Positions 17,873 to 26,722 of a stretch of 64,000 nucleotides of DNA are shown here, piece after piece (the first letter of the stretch is position 1; every line of letters begins with the position of its first letter). The notes under the pieces were generated by a model, which saw only the letters and a program-made list of their open reading frames with translations, was not told where the DNA came from and ran no database searches. This DNA is from Lachnospiraceae bacterium (GTDB lineage: Bacteria > Bacillota > Clostridia > Lachnospirales > Lachnospiraceae), in NCBI GenBank assembly GCA_902363445.1, contig CABJAB010000004.1, positions 1-64,000 of the forward strand, given 5' to 3'. Made by a program: the position numbers and the translations under genes.

Positions 17873-18775
17873 TCATTTTTCTATATACGGTGTTCTAATC
17901 TCTCCGGGAGAAGCCCCTCCCTTCGGGACAAGTTTGATCTGAATACCTTCTAAACGCTTCGCATACCCCGCCGTGCCGGCCGGTGCTCCATTTTTTGCCC
18001 ATCCTAACCATCCAAAGCTTTGAGCGTGAACCCGGTAATAAATATCATACATACCCGACAAGCCGCCTGTCAATTGGATTTTTATTGCTTCCAGCCTCTT
18101 CGCCTGACCACTCGTGCCAGACATGGCGCCATCTCTGACATCCCCCTGCCAGCCATAGCTCTGTACATGCGTTGAATAAGAGATTCCCCCAGAGATCCCG
18201 GAAGAATTTGAAATTATTATCCGGATTCCCTCCAGCCTCTTAGCTTCTCCTGTCGTTCCTGACAGTTCCCCGTTTTGCACAAATCCCTGCCAGCCATAGC
18301 TCTGTACATGAGTCTGATACGAAACATCCGCGGTCTTCTCGATAAAAGAGTTTTCCGTGTTTCCCGGAGAGCGTTCTCCTTTGCGAACTATACAGATCTC
18401 AATGGCCTCCAGTCTTTTACCGTAGCCGGCAGTACCCGATGAAGCTCCGTTTTTCGCCCAGCCCAGCCAGCCATAGCTCTGAGCATGGACCCGGTAATAG
18501 ACGTCAAAATCGTCAGCATTCTTTCCGGTCAGCTGAATCTGAATGGCTTCCAGCCTTTTCGCTTCTCCGGAAGTCCCGGAAATCTGTCCATCCGATACCC
18601 AATCCAGCCAGCCATAGGTCTGAACATGCGTCTTATAACGAACTCCTACATCGGCATTTCCGGACAGCCTTATCTGGACAGCTTCCATTCTCTTGGATTC
18701 GCCTGATGTCCCCGACATCTGCCCGTTCGATGCCCAGTTCAGCCAACCATAGCTTTGCACATGCGTTTTATAGGA
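17873..18775 (-). repeat. Six ChW repeats arranged as two similar triplets
   Basis: Codons for residues 826-1125 of the peptidase encode six units of about 40-50 residues. Units 1, 2, 4 and 5 share THVQ-YGW; units 3 and 6 share YYRVHAQ, GWLGWAKNGA and GTAGY. Each triplet ends with an SPG...IEK tail. This pattern suggests duplication of a three-repeat block. Confidence 0.85.
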
Positions 18776-21250
18776 CACTGTCGGAAGCTTCGGCTTATCC
18801 TCTTCAGTCGGCTTTGTTTCCGGCGGTACCAAAGGCTGCGTTGGCTTTGTTTCCGGCTGTGTGCCAGATGGTTCAGTCGGCTTTGTTTCCGGCGCCGTCG
18901 TTTCCTCCTCGGAACTGGACGGCTGGGACGTTTCCTCCACCTTTCCTCCATTCGGAGCCAGACTGTGGTATTTGTGCTCTGTCAGGCTGCCGCCATTTCC
19001 GCTCCCATAGGAGAATACAAGTTTTATATACTCTTCGTCTGAGTACAGAAACGCAAACTCAGGCGCTTCATTGCCTGCATAATATCCCAACTGACTCCAC
19101 ACGCCATCGGACGATCTGTAAAACACAGCTGTTTTCCCATCGGTCCCGCTCTGTCCATCGCTTCTCACAGCTGCATAGGGCACGCCGTCCCGAATCAAAA
19201 GCGACATGTCTGAGACAGATTTTCCAATTGGAAAAGAATCCAGCCCCTTCCAGGATGAATCGTCATATTGGAACAGAGCCGCCTCTGCTTTCCCTTTCTG
19301 GCGGGCCAGAATGTAAAGATGACCATTGTCCGATCTGGCCATGGTCAAATCTTCGCAGGCAAATCCTGAACTGCTTTTTAAAACCGTTCCGTCTTTATTT
19401 ATCTTGACGGACTTCAAAAGCTCCCCGTCTCCAAATGCCCGGTAGCCCAGGTAAAATGCTCCTTCTCCCGGCATCAAATGTACCTGAACGGGATTTTCAG
19501 AGGATGGAATGAGATTTTTCATATATTCCTTTAAAGATCCCGTTTCTGCCTGATAACAATATACCGTAAGCGCATTGTCACTTCCCGTCACCACAGAGAA
19601 CAAACCAAAATCCGTCCCCACTATGCTGGCTTTATTCCAAAAGTCCGGCGCAGACAAAGACACTTCCTTCCAGCTTCCATTCTGGTATATAAATAGAGAC
19701 TGTTTTTTGTAAGCAGAGTCCATTAGAGATACAGCAGGACACCCTTCATATAGAGTGATACAAGGCTCATTTCCATCTTTCAGAATGTCTCCGACCTGTT
19801 CCCATACTCCATTTTTCAGAGAAGATACCCGGTAAGCATTTCCCGATTTATATAACATATAAATGGTTCCGTCCGGTGCCTGAACCATATCCATCATGGC
19901 GCTGCTGCATTCTGGAACGGAAGCTGCATCCTTTTTCCATAAATCCAGAGATTCTGTGTCTCCATAATGAACATCAAAGGAAACGGTTCCGTCTTCATTG
20001 GTCACAATACCGTCAATGGTAATGCCTGAATTGCTGCCGTCAGAATAAACGATCGCACCCGCCGATGCACCCTTGGTCATATCGCCGTTTCCGATCGTAT
20101 CTCCATCCACGAACACAGAATGCTCCAGATTATTTAACTGCACCTGACTAAAGCTTCCGTCATCATACCGATGAACGTATACGCCATACTCACCGGTAAT
20201 ATTACTCAGCCGTTCTACCCGTGTGTTGATACGATACACAATGAGCCCCGTGCCGGGAACACGCAGATCGTAAGACGCATCAATCGGATTTCCTTTTACC
20301 CGGTATTCTACCACAAAAAATTCCAGCTCTGACTGGTCAGTTTTAAGAATATAGGCCTGGCTGCCGTTGGAAGCCGTGGCAGGAGCAAGCGTGACATTTC
20401 CGCTTTCCTTCAGCGTATCGATGGTCAGCCATCCGGAAACCGCCGAGCGCATATAAGCGAGCGGGAACCTGAGAGGCGCCATACTGGATGCCATGATATC
20501 CCATCCTCCGACGGGCCGTTCCGTATTCGCATCATCTCCCACATACAGATCCGGGTATCCAATGGAATGAAGGAACTCATGGCAGATTGTTCCTGCATCG
20601 TCAAAAGCTGTATTCACATTCAGCACATTGTAGGCCCTTATGTAGCGTCCGTTCAGAGTCTGGGAGCCGTCAAAATTTGCTTTATGAGGGTAAGCAATAC
20701 CATCTTTGTCCGATACTGTCCGCCCGGTGGTATCCATAACGACCGTCAGGTTGTCCACACAGCCGTCTCCGTTATAATCCAGGATCACTCCGGAGTCTAT
20801 AGACAAACTTCCGCTCTCCAGCAGTTCCGCGACGATCTCATATTCACCCAGGCTGCTGTTATTCTGGTATTCCGAAAATCCCTTCGATAATGTGTAAGGA
20901 ATAATCTTCGTGCCGTCATCCTGGGGAAGTATGCTTTTCACATGGAACTGGCCATAGGAAACGGCTTCCAGATAAGAAGGAAGAGAACCGGCATAAGAAG
21001 TATTCTGAAAAAATTTCCGCGCTCTCTCTGTCCTCGTCCCATATCCATACATATCCGTAAGGTTGTCTTTATCCTCCAGAAAATTCTCAGTAGGACTGTC
21101 GGCAAACCGGACAAAAACCACAACATTGGCAAAGCTTTCATCCTTGCCGTCCTTCTGTCCGCTGGACTCGACCGGCATAAGAACAGACAATATAATCCCC
21201 AGAAACAGCACTGCCGCTGCACAGGCAGTTCCGCGAAGCTTTTTTTTCAT
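17873..21250 (-). CDS. Secreted M6-type metallopeptidase with six ChW repeats
   Basis: The 1125-residue protein has an N-terminal signal peptide (MKKK then a hydrophobic stretch to about residue 25). The peptidase domain has the zinc motif HEFLHSIGYPD at 224-234 (HExxHxxGxxD) and GGWDIM at 248-253, as in immune inhibitor A type M6 peptidases. A long middle region follows, then a Thr/Pro/Glu-rich linker before residue 820. The end (826-1125) holds six ChW repeats with GW, SGT-G and KR-E-I positions. There is no LPXTG anchor, so ChW may mediate surface binding. It probably degrades host or environmental proteins. The gene has its own promoter and leads into an ABC transporter. Confidence 0.9.
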   Translation of the reverse strand: MKKKLRGTACAAAVLFLGIILSVLMPVESSGQKDGKDESFANVVVFVRFADSPTENFLEDKDNLTDMYGYGTRTERARKFFQNTSYAGSLPSYLEAVSYGQFHVKSILPQDDGTKIIPYTLSKGFSEYQNNSSLGEYEIVAELLESGSLSIDSGVILDYNGDGCVDNLTVVMDTTGRTVSDKDGIAYPHKANFDGSQTLNGRYIRAYNVLNVNTAFDDAGTICHEFLHSIGYPDLYVGDDANTERPVGGWDIMASSMAPLRFPLAYMRSAVSGWLTIDTLKESGNVTLAPATASNGSQAYILKTDQSELEFFVVEYRVKGNPIDASYDLRVPGTGLIVYRINTRVERLSNITGEYGVYVHRYDDGSFSQVQLNNLEHSVFVDGDTIGNGDMTKGASAGAIVYSDGSNSGITIDGIVTNEDGTVSFDVHYGDTESLDLWKKDAASVPECSSAMMDMVQAPDGTIYMLYKSGNAYRVSSLKNGVWEQVGDILKDGNEPCITLYEGCPAVSLMDSAYKKQSLFIYQNGSWKEVSLSAPDFWNKASIVGTDFGLFSVVTGSDNALTVYCYQAETGSLKEYMKNLIPSSENPVQVHLMPGEGAFYLGYRAFGDGELLKSVKINKDGTVLKSSSGFACEDLTMARSDNGHLYILARQKGKAEAALFQYDDSSWKGLDSFPIGKSVSDMSLLIRDGVPYAAVRSDGQSGTDGKTAVFYRSSDGVWSQLGYYAGNEAPEFAFLYSDEEYIKLVFSYGSGNGGSLTEHKYHSLAPNGGKVEETSQPSSSEEETTAPETKPTEPSGTQPETKPTQPLVPPETKPTEEDKPKLPTVSYKTHVQSYGWLNWASNGQMSGTSGESKRMEAVQIRLSGNADVGVRYKTHVQTYGWLDWVSDGQISGTSGEAKRLEAIQIQLTGKNADDFDVYYRVHAQSYGWLGWAKNGASSGTAGYGKRLEAIEICIVRKGERSPGNTENSFIEKTADVSYQTHVQSYGWQGFVQNGELSGTTGEAKRLEGIRIIISNSSGISGGISYSTHVQSYGWQGDVRDGAMSGTSGQAKRLEAIKIQLTGGLSGMYDIYYRVHAQSFGWLGWAKNGAPAGTAGYAKRLEGIQIKLVPKGGASPGEIRTPYIEK

Positions 21251-21279
21251 ATCTGAACCCTCCCCTTCATCATTGCCTT

Positions 21280-21308
21280 ATTATAACATTCTTTCATACG
21301 GCTGTATA
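21280..21308 (-). promoter_or_regulatory. Promoter of the M6 peptidase gene
   Basis: TATACA, 17 bp, then a perfect TATAAT on the minus strand, about 30 bp before the start codon. Confidence 0.6.
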
Positions 21309-21349
21309 TTCTTCTTTTTCAATCTTAAGAATCCTTCGACGATATTCAT

Positions 21350-23410
21350 TTATAAAGACAACGCGCTGTCTGCCCTCCTCATCAGCTGAAGTTCGATCTT
21401 CTGGCGAAGCACCCGGTATTTCTCCGAGGAAAGATTCGGGTCTTCCGACAAGACAGTCTCCGCCGCTTCCGACGTCTCTTTGAGAATGTCCGCATCCGTA
21501 AAGACATCTCCGATGGAAAATTCCATCAGGCCGCTTTGACGGATTCCGAAGATATCGCCGGGCCCTCTCATCTTCAGATCCTCTGAGGCAATATAAAATC
21601 CGTCGTTGGATTTATTCAGAATCTCCAGGCGCCTGTTCTTTTCTTCATCCTCTGAGCCGTTTACAAAAATGCAGTAGGACTGAAAACTCCCGCGCCCCAC
21701 GCGTCCCCGGAGCTGGTGGAGCTGGGCCAGTCCAAACCGTTCCGCGTTCTCCACCAGCATCACTGTAGCGTTAGGCACATCGATTCCCACCTCGATCACG
21801 GTGGTGGATACCAGTACCTGGGTCCGGTTTTCTGCAAAGGCTTCCATTATCTCCTCTTTTTCGGCGCCGCTCATCCTGCCGTGGAGGTATTCCACTTTGA
21901 TGGACGGAGGGAAAATGCCCCGGAGCTTTCTGGCATAATCTATGACATTTTCTCCATCCATCTGTTCACTTTCCTCAACCATCGGACATATGACATAGGC
22001 CTGATGCCCTTTCTTAACTTCTTCCTCTATGAATTGATAGGCTTTTTTCCTGTACGGAACTCCGACGACACAGTTTTTAATGGGGAGCCTCCGCGCCGGA
22101 AGCTCATCTATGACGGAAATATCCAGATCACCATAGAGAATGATCGCCAGAGTTCTGGGAATCGGCGTAGCGCTCATGACAAGAACGTGAGGCTCGCCTC
22201 CTTTTTCGGAAAACAGTTTCCGCTGGCGGACGCCAAACCGGTGCTGTTCATCTGTGATCACCAGACCAAGGCTGTCATATACCACTTTTTCCTGTATCAG
22301 GGCATGGGTTCCTACGATGATATCCGCTTCATGGGAAGCGATCTTTTCATATACCTCCCGTTTTTCCCGGACAGACATGGAACCGGTCAGCAGTACAATA
22401 TTCTTTTCGATGCCATGATTGGAAAAAAGCGCGGTGATCGATTCATAATGCTGTTTCGCCAGCACCTCCGTCGGCGCCATCATGGCTCCCTGGTAACCGT
22501 TCTCCACTACGGCGAGCAGCGCAAGAACTGCCACTATGGTCTTGCCGGAGCCCACATCTCCCTGTACCAGACGGCTCATCAGGCTCTTTCCTTTCATATC
22601 CCGAAAGATATCCCGCAGCGTTTCCTTCTGTCCGCCGGTGAGCGCATATGGAAGTTCCCTTTCCAGCCTCTCCGCCTCTTCTGCAGTATTGACCGGGAAT
22701 CCGTTCTCTTTCCGTTCGCTGCTCCCACGCAAAAGTCTGAGAGCAAGAATGAACAGAAAAAATTCATCAAAGACAAGCCGTTTCCTCGCAAATAGAAGCT
22801 CTTGTTCGTCTTTCGGAAAATGAATCGTCCTCAGAGCAAAATTATATTCTGCCAGTTCTTCCTTTTTCCTTATCCAGTCGGGCAAATAATCCTTTTGTAC
22901 CGGAAGCGCTTCTAAAGCCTGGCATACTGCCTTCATCATGGCTTTATTGGTAAGCCCCGCGGTGAGATTGTAAACCGGCTGCCTGGTATGCAGAAGTTTT
23001 CCATATTCGTCATATCCCAGAACAGCCGCCTGCTCCATACACAGACCATATTGATTCCGCACTACTCTGCCACGAAAGATATAGCGTCCGCCCGGCTTAA
23101 GGGCACTGGCCAGATAAGGCATATTAAACCAGACAGCCTTTAGGGATCCACTGCTGTCCTGCAGGACGGCCGCCGTTACCTTTATCCTGGCCGCCTGCTT
23201 CACCTCCGGCCGTCTGGCGACTGTGGCATCCACCGCGTAGACACCGGGAGCGGAGATATTCCCGGCAGCTACGGCAGGCTCATAACGGTCATAATCCCTG
23301 GGATAGGCATGGATCAGATCCTCAATGTTTCGTATTCCCAGCTTCTCCATAAGCCTGGCTGTTTTTTCCCCGACTCCCTTTATGACTGTCACCGAATCCG
23401 TAAGCTTCAT
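21350..23410 (-). CDS. recG: ATP-dependent DNA helicase RecG
   Basis: RecG remodels stalled replication forks and Holliday junctions. The 686-residue protein has an N-terminal helix-hairpin-helix and OB wedge (GVGEKTARLMEKLGI near residue 12), Walker A GDVGSGKT near 285, a DEQHRFG box near 385, and helicase C-terminal motifs including QLRGRVGR. I chose the ATG at 23410, with GGAGGAAG upstream; the earlier ATG at 23473 lies inside the terminator of the preceding gene. It follows fakA, the usual order in Firmicutes. Confidence 0.95.
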   Translation of the reverse strand: MKLTDSVTVIKGVGEKTARLMEKLGIRNIEDLIHAYPRDYDRYEPAVAAGNISAPGVYAVDATVARRPEVKQAARIKVTAAVLQDSSGSLKAVWFNMPYLASALKPGGRYIFRGRVVRNQYGLCMEQAAVLGYDEYGKLLHTRQPVYNLTAGLTNKAMMKAVCQALEALPVQKDYLPDWIRKKEELAEYNFALRTIHFPKDEQELLFARKRLVFDEFFLFILALRLLRGSSERKENGFPVNTAEEAERLERELPYALTGGQKETLRDIFRDMKGKSLMSRLVQGDVGSGKTIVAVLALLAVVENGYQGAMMAPTEVLAKQHYESITALFSNHGIEKNIVLLTGSMSVREKREVYEKIASHEADIIVGTHALIQEKVVYDSLGLVITDEQHRFGVRQRKLFSEKGGEPHVLVMSATPIPRTLAIILYGDLDISVIDELPARRLPIKNCVVGVPYRKKAYQFIEEEVKKGHQAYVICPMVEESEQMDGENVIDYARKLRGIFPPSIKVEYLHGRMSGAEKEEIMEAFAENRTQVLVSTTVIEVGIDVPNATVMLVENAERFGLAQLHQLRGRVGRGSFQSYCIFVNGSEDEEKNRRLEILNKSNDGFYIASEDLKMRGPGDIFGIRQSGLMEFSIGDVFTDADILKETSEAAETVLSEDPNLSSEKYRVLRQKIELQLMRRADSALSL

Positions 23411-23454
23411 TTCATCTTCCTCCAAAACATCCATAAGACTTTCCCATTGTATAA

Positions 23455-23485
23455 AAGAGGATTGCCGCCCCACGGCAATCCTCTT
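23455..23485 (-). terminator. Terminator after fakA
   Basis: AAGAGGATTGCCG and CGGCAATCCTCTT form a perfect 13-bp stem with a 5-nt loop; the minus strand continues TTATAC. It separates fakA from recG. Confidence 0.75.
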
Positions 23486-23522
23486 CTTTCTCTAAAGACT
23501 CTGATGTTCTGCTCCCTGCAGA

Positions 23523-25202
23523 TCACTCTACGGAAATCACATAATAATAAATCGGCTGGCCGCCGAAATGCAGCTCAATATCCACATCGGGATGCCGTTC
23601 TTCAGCTCTTGCCCGGAATGCGTCTGCCGCCTCCGGCTCCACATCCGCTCCGTAATATATGCTCACAAGCTCCGTATCTTCATCCAGCATGGCATCCAAA
23701 AGCGCCAGAGAGGTTTCCGCGATATCTTTACCCTCTGCAAGAATCGCTTTGTCGCCGATACCCATGATGTCGCCTTCTTTAATTTCAAAACCGTCCAGAA
23801 AAGTATCCCTCACCGCATAAGTCACCTGTCCGGTCTTGACCCTGGACATCTCTTCTGTCATCGCCGCCTTATTTTCCTCAACGGAAAGTTCCGGAATATA
23901 ATTGATGATCGCCGTGATGCCCTGCGGCACCGTTTTGGACGGAATCACGACTATTTTCTTGTCCTCTGTCAAATGCATGGCCTGTTCCGCCGCCAGAATG
24001 ATGTTTTTATTGTTGGGAAAGATGTAAACCGTATCGGCGTTTACGTGATCGATGGCATTCAGCATATCCTCCGTGCTGGGATTCATCGTCTGCCCGCCTT
24101 CAATCAAATAATCCACGTTCAGGCCCTTGAATATCTCATTGAGACCTTCTCCGACCGAAACCGCGATAAAGCCCACCGCTTTTCTGGGCTCCTGCTTCTT
24201 TGCCGCCATCTTCGCCTCTTTCAGGGCTTTCTGCTCCTCCGCCAGCTTTGCGGCATCCTTGATCAGCTTCTCCTGATGCTCTTCTCTCATATTGTCAATC
24301 TTCATTTTGGAAAGGGATCCGTACATAAGCGCCCTCTGGATAGCCAGTCCCGGGTCATTGGTATGTACGTGTACCTTTACCAGATCGTCGTCAGAAACCA
24401 GCACGATAGAATCTCCGATGGATTCCAGAAACCCTTTGAATTCTATCTCCGTATTCTCATCATACTCCTTTTCCAGATTGATGATAAACTCCGTACAATA
24501 ACCATATTTGATTTCAAAATCATCCACAGCAGGCTTTGCTGCGCCTGAAGAAACAGAAGGCTCTCCCGCGTCCAAGGAAATCTCTTTTCCCAAAAATCCG
24601 TCGAGCGCGCCCTTCATGACCTGCATCAGGCCCTGTCCGCCGGAATCCACGACACCCGCCTGTTTTAATACCGGAAGCATCTCCGGAGTCTGGCTGAGCA
24701 CCAGGTCCCCATGCTCGATAATCTCTCTCAGAAAGACCTCCATGTCCTCCGTTTCATCGGCCAGTTCCATGGCTTTGTCCGCAATTCCCTTCGCCACTGT
24801 CAGGATCGTACCCTCCTTGGGCTTCATCACCGCTTTATAAGCCGTCTCCGTAGCCCTCTGGAACGCCCTGGCTAGCACCTGGGCCGTGATGATATCGACC
24901 GTCTTTATCTCCTTTGTCAGTCCTCTGAAAAGCTGGGACAAAATAACGCCCGAATTCCCCCTCGCCCCTCTTAAAGAACCGGAAGAAATCGCTTTGGCCA
25001 GATTTTCCATGGTCGGCGTTTCGATTGCCTGTACTTCTTTCGCCGCAGACATGATCGTAAGAGTCATATTAGTCCCTGTATCTCCGTCTGGAACGGGAAA
25101 TACGTTCAGTTCATTTATCCATTCTTTTTTGCTCTCCAGACCCTGTGCTCCTGCCAGAAACATGGTTTTCAAAAGAGCCGCATCAATTGCATTTACAGCC
25201 AC
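23523..25202 (-). CDS. fakA: DAK phosphatase domain protein, fatty acid kinase A type (YloV)
   Basis: FakA phosphorylates fatty acids bound to a FakB carrier so that they can enter phospholipid synthesis. The 559-residue protein has an N-terminal DhaL (DAK2) domain with NVFPVPDGDTGTNM near residue 30 and GARGNSGVILSQ near 79, a middle domain, and a C-terminal EDD-like domain that starts near 330. The start is GTG with AAGGAGG upstream. It lies right after yloU, the standard yloU-yloV pair, and upstream of recG. FakB is not in this window. Confidence 0.88.
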   Translation of the reverse strand: MAVNAIDAALLKTMFLAGAQGLESKKEWINELNVFPVPDGDTGTNMTLTIMSAAKEVQAIETPTMENLAKAISSGSLRGARGNSGVILSQLFRGLTKEIKTVDIITAQVLARAFQRATETAYKAVMKPKEGTILTVAKGIADKAMELADETEDMEVFLREIIEHGDLVLSQTPEMLPVLKQAGVVDSGGQGLMQVMKGALDGFLGKEISLDAGEPSVSSGAAKPAVDDFEIKYGYCTEFIINLEKEYDENTEIEFKGFLESIGDSIVLVSDDDLVKVHVHTNDPGLAIQRALMYGSLSKMKIDNMREEHQEKLIKDAAKLAEEQKALKEAKMAAKKQEPRKAVGFIAVSVGEGLNEIFKGLNVDYLIEGGQTMNPSTEDMLNAIDHVNADTVYIFPNNKNIILAAEQAMHLTEDKKIVVIPSKTVPQGITAIINYIPELSVEENKAAMTEEMSRVKTGQVTYAVRDTFLDGFEIKEGDIMGIGDKAILAEGKDIAETSLALLDAMLDEDTELVSIYYGADVEPEAADAFRARAEERHPDVDIELHFGGQPIYYYVISVE

Positions 25203-25220
25203 AACAGTGTTCCTCCTTGA

Positions 25221-25580
25221 TTAACAGTCTATTACCCGGACGCCCTCTACGAAGATATTGACCTTCTCGACTTCTATGCCCGTGAACTTCTCAACTTTGT
25301 ATTTCACATTTTCTATGAGATTGTCCGCCACGGCTGAAATAGATACACCATAAGATACAATCACATGGAAACTCAGATGAAGCTTGTTTTCCATTACCTC
25401 CACGTTAATTCCATGGGTCAGGCTGTCCTTTCTCAGGAGCTTTACCAGGCCATCTTTCATACTGACCGCCGCCATGCCAACGATACCGAAGCATTCTACC
25501 GCCACGCTGCCCGCGTATTTCGCAATGACATCTGTATCGATCAAGATTTCGCCCATCATGTTATTGATCCGACATTTCAT
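25221..25580 (-). CDS. yloU: Asp23/Gls24 family protein (YloU)
   Basis: This 119-residue protein belongs to the Asp23/Gls24 family of small envelope-stress related proteins. It has the typical GEILIDTDVIAKYAG start and a C-terminal KVNIFVEGVRV. I start it at the ATG at 25580, with GGAGGT 6 bases upstream; the longer frame from 25640 has no such site. Its exact role is not known. It is paired with fakA and is divergent from rpmB. Confidence 0.88.
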   Translation of the reverse strand: MKCRINNMMGEILIDTDVIAKYAGSVAVECFGIVGMAAVSMKDGLVKLLRKDSLTHGINVEVMENKLHLSFHVIVSYGVSISAVADNLIENVKYKVEKFTGIEVEKVNIFVEGVRVIDC

Positions 25581-25652
25581 AAGCTGACCTCCATTATTTT
25601 CCTCATGCAGTACAGAAACCCGTAAATTACCGCACTGCACCTATCTTAGAGT

Positions 25653-25658
25653 ATTATA
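25653..25658 (-). promoter_or_regulatory. -10 element for yloU-fakA
   Basis: A perfect TATAAT on the minus strand lies about 75 bp before the yloU start. The -35 region at 17 bp is poor (TTTCAT), so the assignment is tentative. Confidence 0.4.
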
Positions 25659-25714
25659 CCCTTTTCCTGGCAAAAATGAAATATAAATTTTTTAAAATTT
25701 TAAAGTGAATTTAC

Positions 25715-25743
25715 TTGCTTTTTTCCCCGATATCTGATATTAT
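25715..25743 (+). promoter_or_regulatory. Promoter of rpmB
   Basis: TTGCTT, a 17-bp spacer and TATTAT on the plus strand, about 60 bp before the rpmB start. Confidence 0.65.
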
Positions 25744-25805
25744 GTTTAATGTTATGGGTCTGGCATGGACGGAAGCCGGCCAAATCTGTATAAGGAGGTG
25801 CTATC

Positions 25806-25991
25806 ATGGCGAAATGTGCAATCTGTGAGAAAGGCGCTCACTTCGGAAATAAGGTGAGTCATTCCAATAGAAAATCCAACAAGATGTGGAGATCCAACGT
25901 AAAGTCCGTAAAAGTCAAGGTAAACGGCGGCACAAGAAAAATGTACGTATGTACATCTTGTTTAAAATCCGGCCTGGTAGAAAGAGCTTAA
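25806..25991 (+). CDS. rpmB: 50S ribosomal protein L28
   Basis: L28 is a small protein of the large ribosomal subunit. The 61-residue sequence keeps the zinc-binding form: Cys4, Cys7, Cys49 and Cys52, so it is of the C+ type. AAGGAGG lies 9 bases before the ATG. It is monocistronic with a promoter at 25715-25743 and a terminator at 26006-26035, and is divergent from yloU-fakA-recG, as in many Firmicutes. Confidence 0.97.
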   Translation: MAKCAICEKGAHFGNKVSHSNRKSNKMWRSNVKSVKVKVNGGTRKMYVCTSCLKSGLVERA

Positions 25992-26005
25992 TCTGAAAGT
26001 ATTAA

Positions 26006-26035
26006 AAAAGGACAATCCTGCGGGATTGTCCTTTT
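26006..26035 (+). terminator. rpmB terminator
   Basis: GGACAATCC and GGATTGTCC form a 9-bp stem with a 4-nt loop, flanked by an A-run before and a T-run after. Confidence 0.9.
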
Positions 26036-26061
26036 AAGTTTTATTCTTTTTCTTTGCGGCC

Positions 26062-26202
26062 TCAGCAGCCGCAGAACAGATAATACCCTCCGGCAATGGA
26101 TCCCGCCATCAGGCAGATGCTGAAGAAATTATTAGGCAAAATCAGATAAAGCAACATGCCGATTCCCATCCAGAATAGGCAGAGGCCAATCAGTCTTTTC
26201 AT
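26062..26202 (-). CDS. Small membrane protein, 46 residues
   Basis: A short gene on the minus strand starts at an ATG with GGGGGAGG just upstream. The 46-residue product is almost all hydrophobic: one membrane segment from about residue 4 to 22, a short polar turn (PNN), a second from about 26 to 43, ending in CGC. It is likely a two-pass membrane protein. It lies next to gerW, in the same direction, 77 bp downstream of it. I do not recognise a family. The strong ribosome binding site and clean hydrophobic pattern support a real gene. Confidence 0.65.
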   Translation of the reverse strand: MKRLIGLCLFWMGIGMLLYLILPNNFFSICLMAGSIAGGYYLFCGC

Positions 26203-26279
26203 ATCCTCCCCCCTGCCGCAGCTTTTTCTATCTGCTATCATCCTATGCAGGGGACAGGCCTGATATGCAAGGTCCGTTT

Positions 26280-26684
26280 TTATTCTGCAGAATCAAAGGC
26301 ATCATCCGGGATGTCCACGTCCATATCCTTTTCCTTTTTATCCGATTTTGTGAATTTATTGATGAAATCAGGCACCATATCCAATATCTTTGTCACACTG
26401 TCCTGGTTCTTCACGTTGACCAGCTTGGAATGTCCATTCTGAATGACGAGTACCGCGCTGGGAGTGATCTTTCCGGTCATGCCGCCTGCACTGTTATTCT
26501 TGCTGTCGCCGGCAAAAGCCCCCGCGCCGACGCCAAAGGACACGTCTACCAGGGGAAGGATGATCGTATCGTCCAAATGGATGGCGTCACCCACCACCGT
26601 TTTTGTGGTGATAAAGCCGTCCATTCCCTTGAACAGATTTTCCACGGTATTTCCAAATGTATTCTTTTCTTTATCTGCTGACAT
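26280..26684 (-). CDS. gerW: GerW family sporulation protein (YtfJ)
   Basis: YtfJ/GerW proteins are made in the forespore and affect spore germination. The 134-residue sequence starts with a small charged region, then the typical FITTKTVVGDAI and GTGAG-like GVGAGAFAGDS glycine-rich core, followed by PSAVLVIQNG and an acidic C-terminus. AAGGAGG precedes the ATG. It lies 38 bp after the DUF2953 gene, matching the ytfI-ytfJ pair of Bacillus. Together with the Spo0A_C gene it supports a spore-forming host. Confidence 0.88.
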   Translation of the reverse strand: MSADKEKNTFGNTVENLFKGMDGFITTKTVVGDAIHLDDTIILPLVDVSFGVGAGAFAGDSKNNSAGGMTGKITPSAVLVIQNGHSKLVNVKNQDSVTKILDMVPDFINKFTKSDKKEKDMDVDIPDDAFDSAE

Positions 26685-26722
26685 AAATATTCCTCCTTAT
26701 TCCGATCTGTACCGTCTGCCGG

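Noticed and set aside
17873..18775. Possible CRISPR or tandem DNA repeats at the end of the peptidase gene
   Set aside because: The units are in-frame protein repeats (ChW) that differ at DNA level, with no uniform spacers.
21716..22795. Plus-strand frame (359 codons) opposite recG
   Set aside because: recG has all helicase motifs and the opposing frame has no recognisable domain.
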